Source: Cerioporus squamosus (lineage: Eukaryota > Basidiomycota > Agaricomycetes > Polyporales > Polyporaceae). From it: a stretch of 36,393 bases of DNA. The notes beneath the pieces are model-generated. The model had not been told where the DNA came from. It saw nothing but the letters and a program-made list of their open reading frames with translations, and ran no database searches. Where the stretch lies: contig JABYQS010000283.1 of the NCBI GenBank assembly GCA_022592435.1, positions 1 through 36,393 on the forward strand. Reading direction: 5' to 3'. The translations under genes and the position numbers were made by a program. Of the stretch, positions 9,750 to 23,935 are shown piece by piece (position 1 is the stretch's first letter; the number at the start of each line of letters is the position of its first letter).

Positions 9750-11985
9750 ATGAGCTCGACTGCGCTGCTCTTGGCCGTGATCATCGTTGCGCTGTTCATC
9801 GTTCAGGCTCGGGGAAGGAAGGGTATACTACCTCCAGGACCGAAGCCCATTCCCTTGGTAGGGAATGTACTCGACTTAACATCAAGAGAGCTTTGGTTGC
9901 GTGCATCGGAGTGGGCGAAGCGCTACGGCGAGTTCCTGGACCTACATAACTCATGTGTCCCATGCTGACCGCTGTCTAGGTGACATCGTATACCTGCATG
10001 TCTTTGGACAAGGTCTACTCTTCCTGAACACCTACGAGGTGGCTATCGACCTCTTGGAACGGAAGGGATCAATTTACTCCGACAAGCCCCCGCTCGTCAT
10101 GGCTGGGGAACTGTAAGCACCACATCCCGACCGCGTATACCCGCCCGATATCCAGCTGACCAAATGTGCCGTAGCTGCGGATGCGAGAACATGGTGCGTG
10201 TAAACCCGCATGCACGCATGAGTCCCGATGCTCAAGGTTCCGTGGTTTAGGTGGCTTTTACTCGCTATGGCGACAAGGCGCGGCGCCAGCGACGCCTCAT
10301 GGTCAAGGCCCTAGGTCCAAACGCTATCCCCGCCTATCATCCTCTCTTGGAGCTTGAGACACAGCAGCTTCTCAAGCGGCTCGCTGACGATCCAAAGAAT
10401 TACGACATCCACATCCGACGGTCAGTGCAAGCAGCCACCTAATCCGTAGATGTGCTCATCTCAACTTGTACTCTACAGATACGCGGGCACCCTGACGCTG
10501 CTGGTCGTTTACGGCTATCGCGTGACATCAAACAACGACCCGTTTCTGAACCTCGCGGAGGAGTGCGTGGACATCCTCTCAAACCATATAACATCTGGTG
10601 GCGGCATCTGGCCAGTGGACATCTTCCCCTTCTGTGAGCCTTCTATGGATATCCGTCCGACGGCATTTGCTTATATTTGAGCCAGTGAGACACCTCCCCT
10701 TGTGGTTCCCCGGCGCCGAATTCAAGCGTCAAGCAATACAATGGAAACGGAAGATGGAGGATTTCGTAGACAAACCGTTCGAGCTCGTCAAATCTCGGAT
10801 GGTATGTCGTCCTTACTACTCAGTGACGACAGGCGTCTCATTATTATATGCAGAGAGAGGGGACGGCAACTCCTTGCTTCTGCACGACGCTACTTGACGA
10901 AATGTCAGACAAGGATGAGAAACACGCAGAGCAAGACTTCGACCTCAGGTGGACCGCCAACTCGATGTATTCAGGTGGGCCCGCTGTTTGTCTCCCCCAC
11001 CAAGTCCCGCCCTGACGACCGAGTTTTCAGCTAGCCTCGATACCGTATGGTCCCCTCTGAGATATTCTACCACTCCGCAGAGCTTACGCATTTGACAGAC
11101 CGTCACCGTTGTCCTGCATTTCTTCCTCGCGATGCTCCAACATCCTGAAGTGGCCAGGAAGGCTCAGGAGGAGATTGAGGCTGTAGTTGGTCGGGACCGT
11201 TTTCCGACCTTCGCAGACCGAGCCTCTCTGCCTTACGTCGATGCTGTTATGAGTGAGGTCCTCCGTTGGGGTACCCCCGTCCCTCTTGGTGCGTCTTGTC
11301 GGCCCTCCGGGCTCCAGCAAGAGGGCAACACTCACCCCACGCATGATCGCAGGTCTTCCGCATCGCCTGACGGAAGACGATATCTACCAAGGCATGCACG
11401 TCCCTCGAGGAACGCTCGTCTTTGGGAATGTATGGTGCGCCCTGTGTCCGCGTTCGGCCTGAAGCCCAGGCCGCCTGACACTCATGCGCCCGTGTAGGAA
11501 CATGACACACAATCCTGAAGTCTTCCCGAACCCTGACGTCTTTGATCCCGAGCGATATATGGAGCAAGTAGACTCAGCGACGGCACATAGACGCGACCCG
11601 CGGAACGTGATCTTTGGATTTGGACGACGGTGACTTCCCCTTGCATATCGTCGTCCGACGTGCGTAGAGCTGACCCACCGGCGTTGACGTCCTGCAGGCG
11701 ATGTCCTGGCTTGCATCTCATCGAGTCATCGTTCTGGATTGTGATAGCCTCCTTCCTCGCGACTTTCGACATCAAAAAGGCTGTAGACGAACGAGGAGAG
11801 ACTATCGAGCCTGTGGTCGTCTTCGAGAATGCTGTCTTCCGGTGCGCCGTTCCATTCAGCGTGAGCAGAAGCTGCAGTTTGGCTCATGTGTATCTTGCAG
11901 ATCCCCGAAGACCTTCCCATGCGAGATACAACCGAGGTCCGCACGGGCGATTGCGCTCATCCGAGAACAAGCAATATCTACCTAG
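9750..11985 (+). CDS. Cytochrome P450 C (O-methylsterigmatocystin oxidoreductase-like)
   Basis: Plus strand, about 500 residues in roughly a dozen exons. [16 protein letters not shown] is the membrane anchor, followed by [72 protein letters not shown], the I-helix [35 protein letters not shown] (ExxR), [16 protein letters not shown] and the haem loop [13 protein letters not shown] (Cys at 11702-11704), ending QAISTstop. All catalytic elements are present and every exon junction keeps phase. The usual AGxDT Gly is Ser here. Intron 1 (9928-9979) has a GC donor (G|GCGAGT), and a GT reading would put a stop codon in frame. The I-helix starts in a 14-nt exon (11031-11044). It is not closely related to P450s A and B, so the proximity is of genes rather than of a recent duplication. 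Confidence 0.9.
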
Positions 11986-12195
11986 GAAGGCAGACTACCG
12001 CGGGCTTATCGCAGGGATTGACTTCTTCGGAAGGTCAGCCTCTTCCCATATTTTGTGCATATCCTACCAGTCCAGCATAGTTGCCGGGATCGCTCGTTGT
12101 TTTACCAGTATATAATACACTTAATTGCGCGGATACTTCGTACACGCGACCATACGCTCCGGTCCAGAAGATATAACGCCTGCTCATCACCCGTC

Positions 12196-13416
12196 TCATG
12201 CGCGGTATCCGACGCGGTTGCACGCGAGCCAAAACTCGCTTCCACCTTCCTCGCACCATCCCAACGGACCAAGATCGCACTCTGCGCATGCGAGTAGCTT
12301 CAGCTTGTTCCCTCCTATCGCAGCACATGTCAGCTCTCGCAAACCCGATCTCCGAATGCATGTATGACTATACGCACCTGCAACCTGTACCGGCCGTGAG
12401 AAGCCTATGTTCTCGAACACCATGGCGTTTGGAGTGACGAGCCACCACTGCGCGGTCGCAGGCGGCGCCGGGAGGGCTCCCAAACATTCGGGGATCGTGC
12501 TCCCCGATGGCTCTAGCTGTACGCTCGCGCGCTCGACCCACTGCGCCACCCCGGCTTTGAGGATGACGCTCCCGCAGCCCAGCCGAGGGCACAGCAGGTC
12601 GTACTTGTTGCTCGAAGATCCGCCCGAGGCGTCCGAGTCGATCACGTCCTCGACCGCGTGAGCGAAGGAAGTGAGCAGACGCGCTGCGGGACGCGTACGC
12701 TGGGAAGAGCGCTCAAGAGCCTCCCAGAGCCCAGCGGGGAGTGCCTGGCCCTGAGCTGGGGCGGAGGCGTGTGACGCAGCCGCAGATCCTGCGGAGGAGA
12801 GATCCTTCCGCATCTCGAACCACGGGCGTGCGCCATGGACGACAGCGCTCCGGCCGATGAATTCGAAGCCGGCCTTTTCGTACAACGCGCGGAGCTCCTC
12901 GTGAGCGATGAGGAGGATGCGCTCGTACTTGCCCGTTTCTTCGAGGCGGCGTGCGTACTCCTTCAGGAGGTTGAGAGCGACGTGCCTTCTGCGGTGGTCG
13001 GGTGCGACGCAGACGGAGTGGATGCAGACGGACTTGGAGCTGGGGACATGCTTCGACATGGACTCGTGTGTGAGCGTAGTGTCTGGGGAGAGGGTCGAGC
13101 AGATGAACCCAATGAGGGTGCGCCCTTTGCCATCTGGTCCTGGCAGGTATGCACCGAGGAAAAGCTCTGGTGCTTGCGACTGTCGGTACCTGCGGATGGT
13201 TTGGTTATTCGAGGGCGGACTTGAACACGGAGCATGAGACGGCTCACTTGAAGGTCTCCAAGCTTCCGGCCTCGTCCTCAGGGTATCCTACAAGCACATA
13301 AGAAAGTGAGTCTTGAGCCTTCACGCATGAGACGAGACAGAGATCCCACCTTGCGACTCTATCCTGTGAGCATCCTCCAGCTCGTTTTCGGAGACGATAT
13401 CGTAGAAGATCGACAT
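12196..13416 (-). CDS. GNAT acetyltransferase fused to an Mss4-like zinc domain
   Basis: Minus strand, 4 exons, about 330 residues, ATG at 13416 (MSIFYDIVSENELEDAHRIE). The N-terminal half is an arylalkylamine/serotonin N-acetyltransferase-like GNAT fold: FLGAYLPGPDGKGRTLIGFI (beta strands), VCVAPDHRRRHVALNLLKEY (acetyl-CoA loop) and LYEKAGFEFIGRSAVVHG (typical AANAT end). After a linker rich in Ala, Ser and Gln the C-terminal half reads LLCPRLGCGSVIL ... WWLVTPNAMVFENIGFSRPV ... LLACAECDLGPLGW ... FWLACNRVGYRA, a complete Mss4/RabIF-like domain with its two Cys pairs. In the GNAT loop the usual second Gly (RRxGxA) is His. Family roles are amine acetylation and Rab GTPase chaperoning. A single protein with both is inferred from one continuous frame (12.3-13.06 kb). 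It is divergent from the amidotransferase gene. Confidence 0.85.
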
Positions 13417-14097
13417 AGCCCCTTGTCAGATCTGCAGCAGACGCGTTTATCAGCATCTACTCCCTCACCGTGGACCATGTCTCACAATTAACCTCGCTAT
13501 TGCCCCGCCGATGCTACTTAGTACTAGCGTGAACTGCGAAGCCAAGGCAAAGCCCCGAGGACCTCGGCGCTACCGGGAAAGCGGATTCGGGACATCGGCC
13601 CGCACCGGACTGACGTAATTCGACCGTTCTCGTCGACTCGGAGGCGAACCAGGTTGCTTCGGCGTACTGACTACATCTCTCAGTTAACCACCACGTCACG
13701 CAGGGTGAGTACTAGTTACTCCATCGCACATTTACTGTTACTACTCGCTGCGTGCTCACGGACTCATCCTCAGTATCAACCAGAGCTTTCTATACGACAT
13801 GGTTGCATCGCTGACACTGCGGCCACTACCCAAAGCAGCACCGTGACGTACTAAGTAGTGACTACTATTGCATCAAAGGAGACAGGCCAACGTCGAAGAC
13901 TCGAGACTGGAGTTCTTTACTGGCCAAGTTGTGCGTACCATTCTTACGCCATATCTCAGACCATCTCTCCCACAGCACGGGTCAATAATCTGGTGACGGA
14001 GGCTGACAAACCCTCAGCTTCTGTGATCTGTCATAAAGGCACATTAAACACGCAAAACCTATCGCACACCAAGTATCCACCATCTCGCACCTTGGCC
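13417..14097. other. Divergent intergenic region, GNAT-Mss4 / amidotransferase
   Basis: Contains the presumed promoters of both genes. An in-frame open stretch precedes the ATG at 14098, but no conserved protein sequence was seen there, so the later ATG is preferred. Confidence 0.4.
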
Positions 14098-15089
14098 ATG
14101 TCGTCATCAAGCTCGTTCCGCATCGCGATCTTGCTTTGCGATACGCCAATCCCTCCAGTGCTCGCTGAGCAAGGAGACTACGGCAACATCTTCCGGGAAC
14201 TGTTCCGCAAGTCGCTTCCTTCCGACTCGAACGTCGACTTCGTTGCCGACGCGTTCGATGTGCGGAACAAACAGGAATATCCTGAGAACCCAGACATATA
14301 CGACGCCGTGCTCCTCACCGGCTCAGGTAAGTCCCGTCTTCCTTGCATGGCCTCTGAGTGTTTCTGACGCATGTGGTTCTCATGCACAGCTGCCTCCGCG
14401 TACGAGAATCTCGACTGGATCAACCGTCTCGTCGAGTACGTGCGAGTTTTGGCCAAGGAGAAGCCGAAGATCCGTATCTTTGGTAAGCGGTGTTAGTTGT
14501 GGTTTGTGAGGCGCTACGTAGTGACCATACAATGCGTAACCTGACAGGCATATGCTTCGGACATCAGATCGTAGCACGCGCGCTGGGTGGAGAATGTGTG
14601 CCCAACGGCGGGAACTGGGAGGTCGGCGTCACGAAGATCGATTTGACGGAAACGGGGAAGAAGCTCTTCGGTGTGTCTGAACTAGTAAGTGCAAAGTAAG
14701 GTTATGCCTGCACATGTTGCTCACTCTGCCTTCTCGCCCAGAATGTTGAGCAGATGCATCGTGACCACGTCCCAGCTGTGCCCCCATCGTTCCATCTCCT
14801 GGGATCCACGCCCGTTGCGCCAAATCACGGAATGGTCCAACTATACGACGGCGCGTCTCCTGACTCGGTCTCCCCGGCCGACGTGCATATCTTCACGATT
14901 CAGGGCCACCCAGAATTCCACAAGAGGATAACAGAAGAGATTGTCAAGATGCGGCATTCCACGGGCATCCTGAGCAATGAAATCGTAGATGACTTTAGCA
15001 GAAGAGTCGATTGGCGGAACGACGGGGTGAGCGTTGTCGGGAAGACACTATGGGACATCCTGCGAGCCGAAAAGGAGGCTCAACAGTAG
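14098..15089 (+). CDS. Class-I glutamine amidotransferase-like protein
   Basis: Plus strand, exons 14098-14326, 14390-14482, 14548-14684 and 14742-15089, giving 268 residues. It starts MSSSSSFRIAILLCDTPIPP. Motifs: YDAVLLTGS (oxyanion strand), GICFGHQIVARALGG (nucleophile elbow, Cys in CFGHQ), and FTIQGHPEFHKRITEEIV carrying the His and the following Glu of the triad. The layout matches the stand-alone GATase-1 proteins related to yeast YLR126C and GMP-synthase-like amidotransferases; no synthetase domain is attached. It is probably cytosolic, hydrolysing glutamine or a gamma-glutamyl compound. The substrate is unknown. Confidence 0.92.
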
Positions 15090-15701
15090 CATTACGGGGA
15101 TGACGACGTACAGAAGTACACAAGGTAGTCGTATACCTATATTATGAGGTTAGGAACCGCCCAGGGAATCTGTCTTAGCTGATCTGAGAGACGGGGATCG
15201 CGAAGGGTGAAACAACGCGAGCACTACATATGTAATAGTGCAGTCGCCTCCCAATGCAGGCTGCAGGATGGAAGCTCAGCGCTCAGACTTTGCGCGATGC
15301 GAAGCACAATGGTGCACATGTATCTGGAGCTTGAGTGCCACTGTGTGGTTCGTTGCCCTCGAGACGCGATTGACTGCAGTGAACGCCGCAGGCGCGAGAA
15401 CCGTTCCCCTGTAATCAGAGAGGCAAATTCGTCTGCGTTTTTGCAAAGCTGATCCCGAGGAAGGCCTGATGCGGGCATAATGAGTCTTAGACGGCGAGCT
15501 CGAGCTGGCCGCGGATGCCGGTGGAGGTCGGAGAGAGGGTGCAGATGACTATTAAAACATTCCGCTGCCAGGCGGCGATAAGATCACGGCGAGAGAGCAT
15601 CTGAAGCGCACGAACGCTCAGCAAGCCAATCCTCTCCTTGTCTCCGGCGCCCACCTCCTCCTCGCTGACGCGCCTCAGCATCCCCCTCCTCTCCTCCAAC
15701 G
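15090..15701. other. Intergenic, upstream of the AGC kinase
   Basis: No gene supported. The segment 15600-15701 is open in the frame that reads into the kinase, so part of it may be 5' leader or alternative N-terminal coding sequence. Confidence 0.35.
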
Positions 15702-18070
<2,369 letters not shown>

Positions 18071-19456
18071 AGTCCCCCGGTGTCCTCACACCATTGTCAT
18101 TCCCGATCGCACTTTAGTCGGGTCTTCTCGTGCTGTTGCGTCTCTGTTCACGGGATTTGCGCGTGGCTCGTATTTATCGGATGTATCGTCCGTTTGTTCA
18201 CTTCTCCGTCTTGCTCCGTCCCCACATTCCTTGCCCCTGGCCCCGCGATAAGAGCCGCTGGTCTTGAAGTCGTCCGTTTCCTCTTCACCACTTAGTCGCC
18301 CCATGCTCGCTCATTATTCCAGATTCAATCCCCATGTTGCTCAAAGTCTCAGACTGCATCGTTTCTCCCTGTCGGATCCCTACGTACGCATCTCCCATCT
18401 CCTGTTCTCCGGTTCCGCATCATCCCACATGGACGCTGCCCCCGAATTGTATCGTTGGTCGTTCCGTCCTGTCTCGTCTCAGGCTCAAGGTCCCAGGCTC
18501 TCCCCCATATACGCATACATACATACTCCATTCCTGAATCCTAACATATGTGAGCTGCGCCTGCTTCTCCTCGTTCGTCCGTCTGTTCGTCTGTGTTGCT
18601 GTTGTGTCGTTGCCTTTCTTGCGTTGTTGTAACTGTTGTTGTACTGTTCGAATGTAACCCTGCTTGTGGTTGAAACTCATGGACCATCAGACTAGGAGCG
18701 ATGAACCGCAGATGTGCACTGGTTGGTGTTGCTGAAGCCATCGGTGTTCTGCGTCTCTCATTTGGCCGTCGTGCAGCCATGCCATTGCCACTGGATGAGC
18801 AGTAAGATATGGATCTCGATCATCCCGGAGGCGAGTACGTACACCTCCTCGTCCAAGCGCCCACACCTTGAACCACGACCAGCCCATGGTACTTCACTAC
18901 TTGCATGTAAACGGCTCTTTGGCAGGTATTCCCCGGCCTCCCAACCAAGCCACCGTCTGTACATGTATGTCTCTCAGCTATCTGTCCATGTTCTGCTTAC
19001 TTACCATGGGGAATAAGGCCTCATCTCGGATAATCGCCGCGCTACAACGGATATGCCTCTCTTATCGTGGCGCCGTCCACTGAGTCGCACGCCTTCAACT
19101 TCCAGGAGCGCGTCGTAGATAAGTACGTCGAGCCAATTCACTCCGTCGGGTACCCTTCTGACCTCGGGTATCGTCTAGCGGCTCCCGCAGCGTACGAATG
19201 TCACTGATAAGGAGCCCCAAGGAGGAAATTGGCAGAACTTCAGAAGCCCCCGTCTGATGTGGAGCCAAGCATCGGACGTGCAGCGGCCCTAGTGGGCAGA
19301 GTATGTAAACGAGACGGAGCGCGGGAAGGGAGGCTCGAGCTCCTTTCTCCTCGACTTCTTCGCTGAATTGCTGGGGAGAGGCTTCTGGACGACTTGACGA
19401 CCTGCTGTGACGCCTCGGATACGCGCTTGCTGTTCACGAAAGTTTGGACGCCCGCG
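18071..19456. other. Intergenic, kinase 3' region and urea-transporter upstream region
   Basis: The first ~600 bp after the kinase stop is T/C-rich and looks like 3' UTR. The remainder has only short overlapping open frames without motifs. No RNA gene or repeat was recognised. Confidence 0.4.
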
Positions 19457-22316
19457 ATGTCTGCAAACGAACCCATTTTGCCGCAGGGAGTGGGGTATGG
19501 TGTTGGTGAGTCCGCAGATATAGTGTACCTCATTGTAACTCGTGCTGACGAGCCTATTCTGCAGTCGTTGGTATGTCAGCTCTTGTCCGTTCAGAGTTCC
19601 ATGCACAAATCGATCGTCCGTTCAGGAATCGGCCTGTTCTTCAGCGCGTTCATGATATGTTTGACTGCCATTCAAGCGCGGTACACGGGCTTCTCTCCGA
19701 AGAATTCAGAGGAATTCAACAGCGCATCAAGAAGCGTGAAGCCTGGCCTCATCGCATCTGGTATCGTATCGGCGTGGACGTGGGCCGCAACGCTGGTATG
19801 TCCTCCTGCACGCCGCGATGACTGCTGCATCTCTATAGACGCCTCTAATAACATCTCGATCTGATCTACAGTTGCAATCCAGCGCAGTTGCGTACAAAGA
19901 TGGGATCTCAGGGCCCTGGTGGTATGGCGCGGGCGCGACGGTACAAGTGCTCCTCTTCGCTCAGGTGCGTCCTTCATTAGTACAGGTTATGGTGAACTGC
20001 TCACTCATACTCCGTACCTTTCCAGCTTGCGGCGAAGCTGAAGTTGAATGCTCCTCATGCGCACACGTGGCTCGAGATTGTGGCCGCTCGCTGGGGCACG
20101 GTCGCGCACCTCGTCTTCATGTTCTTTGGGCTGGCGACGAACATCATCGTGTCGTCTATGCTCATCCTTGGAGGCTCGGCCACTGTCACCGCACTAACCG
20201 GCATGCACACTATTGCCGTGAGTGTCTACCTGTTCCCGACAAAGCAGGAGATCCAACGTGTACCCTTGTATAGGCATGCTTCTTGATTCCTCTCGGTGTC
20301 GCTATCTACGTGGTCGTGGGTGGTATGCGCGCGACCCTGCTTTGTGATTAGTGAGCACTTCGGGACTCCCTGACTGCCACCACATAGCTGACACGTCTGT
20401 TCGTGACTATTTAGCACACATACCACAGTGCTCTTCGCGATCATCTTCGTCTTTGTGTTCACCGTATACGCAACGAGCGAGAAGATTGGAAGCTTCAGTG
20501 CAATGCACGCGCTGCTTGCTAAGGCCTCGGAGGCCCAGCCTGTCGCTGGAAATGCACAAGGATCGTACTTGACTATGCGCTCAAAAAATGGTCTTATCTT
20601 TGGGGTCATCAATGTCATCGGCAACTTTGCAACTGTGTTCCAGGACCAGGCTGTGAGTCGTCGTCTTTCGCCCGTCTCAACCTCTCCTGCCGATTACTGA
20701 AGCGAACGGACACACGTGCAGTATTGGCAACGGGCCATCGCGAGTCGTCCGGCAACCTGCGTCAAGGCATACCTGCTGGGAGGACTGGCATGGTTCGCTA
20801 TTCCATTCATGTTCTCAACGACACTTGGACTAGCCGCTGTTGCGTTGCGCGGGGATCCCGATATGCGCGTATTGTCGCCAGAAGACGTCTCTGCTGGCCT
20901 TCCCGCATCTGCCGCAGCCGCCGCTATTCTCGGAAAGTCCGGTGCAGCAGCGTTGCTCATCGTGCTCTTCCTGGCCGTCACGTCCGCGACGTCTGCAGAG
21001 CTGATCGCCGTGTCATCGATCCTGACTTACGATGTTTACAAGGTGCGCAAATAAGTAGAGCGATGGGATGCGCCTATAGTAGCTAACGTGGGCGAGCAGA
21101 AATATTACAACCCGAAAGCTACTGAGGACCAGATCCTGAAGGTGTCGCACGCGATGGTACGCGTTCTGCCCCTCTTTTCCCGTTTGACAGTGCAAGTGAA
21201 TGTCGTGCATGCAGGTCGCATTCTTCGCCATCACGATGGGTCTCCTCGGCCTGATTTTCTTCTACATTGGCATCTCCATGGGATGGCTCTATGTGAGTGC
21301 GTCTCGAGAAGAGCCTCGCGTATTAGCGGCTCATGTTGCATTGCAGGAATTCATGGGTGTTGTACTCGGGTCGGCCGTTGTGCCCATCGCGATGTGCATC
21401 ACGTGGAAGAAGGCGAACAAGTGGGGCTGCATATGTGGCGCTATCGCAGGATTCTGTGTCGGTGTCGTTGCATGGCTCGTCACTACCTCTGCGTTGAATG
21501 GCGGCTTGCTCACCGTGACGGTGCGTCGCTTACCTACCTGTCTCCTTATGGAAATGCTCATGGACTTCAATAGACCACCGGTGGCGACCTCGAGATGCTG
21601 GCAGGCAACCTAGCTTCGATCGGCGTTGGAGGCATCGTCACGGTGGTGACCTCGCTCATCGTGAGTTTTCACGAGCGAAGCAGCAGCCATGACTGACATG
21701 TTTGATTGTAATACAGTGGCCGGACAACTTCGATTTCGAGTCTACTCGAGCCATCAATAAGCCCATCCACGAGAAGGCTCACTCGCAGGGCGCCCCGTCG
21801 GTGGACGACACTGAGAGCGAGAAGAAGCGCGAATCTACTGACGTCTCACTCGAGCCTGTGTCCGCAGATGCAGCTGCCGAGGAGGAGGAGAAGGAACTCG
21901 ACCCTGTTGCACTGAAGAAGTCGTTTGACATCGCGGCATGGGCTTCGGTCGTCCTCGTGCGCCTTTCTCTTCTGCTGCAAATCAATGGTCACCAACTGAC
22001 AGTGCTTGCTGACAGACGCTTGTCATGCTGATCATCATCCCACTGCCGTTGTTCTTCGCGCAGACGGTGTACGGCGTCGGTGGACTGACGGCGTGGGTCG
22101 TCATTGGCATGATCTGGGCGTTCTGCTCAGCGATCGCAGTCGTCTTGTACCCACTGTATGAGAGCAGGGCTGCTTTGTCCTTGATCGGCAGGGGTATCAT
22201 CAAGGTGAGCAGAGCATTCACTTGCGGCTGGCGTCGGGAAGTTTATCGGACGACAGGATGTTTTCGCGAAAGGAAGCGGGAAGTTTGCGCATCCGCACTC
22301 GGAAACGACCGCATGA
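19457..22316 (+). CDS. DUR3: Urea/sodium symporter, DUR3 family
   Basis: Plus strand, about 14 exons, roughly 690 residues. ATG at 19457 gives MSANEPILPQGVGYG, then the first membrane helix VVVGIGLFFSAFM. Family landmarks: SVKPGLIASGIVSAWTWAAT, SSAVAYKDGISGPWWYGAGA, NAPHAHTWLEIVAARWG, YVVVGGMRAT, CDYTHTTVLFAIIFVF, FGVINVIGNFATVFQDQAYW, FLAVTSATSAELIAVSSI and FYIGISMGWLYEFMGVV; the order and spacing match yeast Dur3 (sodium:solute symporter fold, plasma membrane). An acidic cytosolic loop rich in Glu (near 21.8-21.9 kb) precedes the last two helices. The C-terminus is DVFAKGSGKFAHPHS-stop. All junctions keep phase. Exon 2 is only 6 nt (19565-19570). Expected role: uptake of urea, possibly polyamines, under nitrogen control. 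Confidence 0.93.
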
Positions 22317-22506
22317 TTGAAGGACCAATGCGGTCAGAGACTGCTCCAATGTATCGCTATCATACTCGACCAGGGAGCACCTGCCCCAGATTCGAATAGA
22401 GATCAACCTCGCTTGTGACCCCCTTGACAGTCTCAGAAAGAGTATGATACACCTTCGAGGCACCACACCTTTGCATCAGACAACTATCGGGTTCAGATGG
22501 GGTTGT

Positions 22507-23818
22507 CTACATGTCCCAGGTCCAGATGTTAATCGAATCGCGGGTTGCGCCTGAAGACTCGACCAAGAGGTTGTCCTGTACAAGCAGGTCAGACCGAAAG
22601 GATCGAGGCACGAAGGAGTCAATACATACCGCGCACGAAGATCCAAGGTTCGCGTTGCCGATCCACCCCGGCTCCCAGTAGACTGAGGTTTGGTCGTTCC
22701 AGCACTCCGACTTCCCTCATAAACTGCTATCAACACTCACAGATGCCTTGTCCTAACCCGTTCGGCAAGCCATTCAACACCTGCTCGATGTTCCACGTCC
22801 ATGTCGACTGTCCCTGACTGGAGATCGCGATGCTCTTCTCCGTGACGCTCCCGCCAGGGCAGCTCACCGGCCAGTTCGTCTCCGCGATGACGATCGGCTT
22901 CTTGAACGTGTTCGCCGTGTTGGTGAGCGATGACTGGAGCGCGGCCAGCGTGGCGCGCGAGTCGTAGAAGGGGTAAAAGGAAAAGCCCAGAATGTCAACC
23001 TGGTCTGCGGAGAGCGCGCCTTGGATGTACACGTTGTCGAAGAACCACGAGATGTCGGACCAGTCCCAGCCGTTTGCGAGGTGGATGAGGATCTTGGGCG
23101 ACGCGACGGACTTGGCGCCGTTGATTGCGGAATGCAGAAGCTGCGAGACGGGGTTGATGCCGTTCTTGGAGATCTGACCGGTAGGCCACAGCAGGCCGTC
23201 GTTGATCTCGTTTCCGACCTTGGGCACAAGTCACTTCAGCGTTGGCTGTGGTAATAGTGAGGATGCGACACAAGCAAAGATCTTACCTGTAAAATATCAA
23301 TCGGAGTTCCTTGGTCAGAGAACGCTTTGACGACGCTTTGGGTGTATCTGCGCAGAGAGTAGCGATGAGCGGTCATATTTACAACTTAGTATGGTGGATA
23401 GGAACGCTTACGACCAGATCTCACTGTTCAGTCCATCCAAGTCAGTAGGCCACCCAGAGGGGATTGCCTGATGAGATGGATCCGCCCCTGTAGCACAATG
23501 CCGGTCAACCAGATGTCTATTAGAGTAGGTACCCGATGACTCACAAGTATCGCTGTAATGCAGATCGACGACCAGCGTATGCCCAGCAGCCTTCACGCGC
23601 CTCGCGAGTGCAAGGGCATAGTTCAACAACCGCCGGCTCCGGCAAAACAGCCAAACCCACCTTGACCCACCCGGCGATTGATCCGCGTATGTCGACGCAC
23701 ATGATTGCATCATGCTGACGCACCAAGGCAAGGCGGACCGGGGTTTCGTCGTCGAAACACATCCATCCGAGGTTACATGCAGACCATCTGTGCAGGGGCA
23801 TACCGGAGGGGACAGCAT
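22507..23818 (-). CDS. GH53 endo-beta-1,4-galactanase, 5' end damaged or mis-read
   Basis: Minus strand. From LNYALALARRVKAAGHTLVV onward this is a clean GH53 enzyme: DLHYSDTWADPSHQAIPSGW, VGNEINDGLLWPTG (acid/base Glu), DILGFSFYPFYDS, VIAETNWPVSCPGG (nucleophile Glu), GIFYWEPGWIGNANLGSSC and ending INIWTWDM-stop. Both catalytic Glu are intact. Upstream, an ATG at 23818 opens a frame, but the GH53 N-terminus (signal peptide, first strand, HGxN..R.R.W block) is recognisable only as pieces in different frames (HG, CN.VR, INPPGGS), implying several indels between 23.63 and 23.72 kb. Only about 120 bp separate this from the ERCC1 stop, too little for a normal N-terminus with signal peptide. The gene is either a pseudogene with a recent 5' lesion or is affected by sequencing errors. 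The family cleaves arabinogalactan outside the cell. Confidence 0.75.
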
Positions 23819-23935
23819 ACGACAGACGCCGCAAACGGGGTCAGAAGTACAATCGCACCTTGCTACTGCTTGCCGCGAGGTCGGTAGTCCTGCGAGGCAT
23901 GACGATCCATTGCGTCCGATAATCCCTACAATCCA

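Noticed and set aside
1..11985. Secondary-metabolite gene cluster built around the P450s
   Set aside because: No terpene synthase, polyketide synthase, NRPS or methyltransferase is present in the window, so only a P450 array can be claimed.
12035..12361. Minus-strand frame past the 3' end of the GNAT-Mss4 gene
   Set aside because: Different frame from the Mss4 exon, no motif, overlaps the real last exon.
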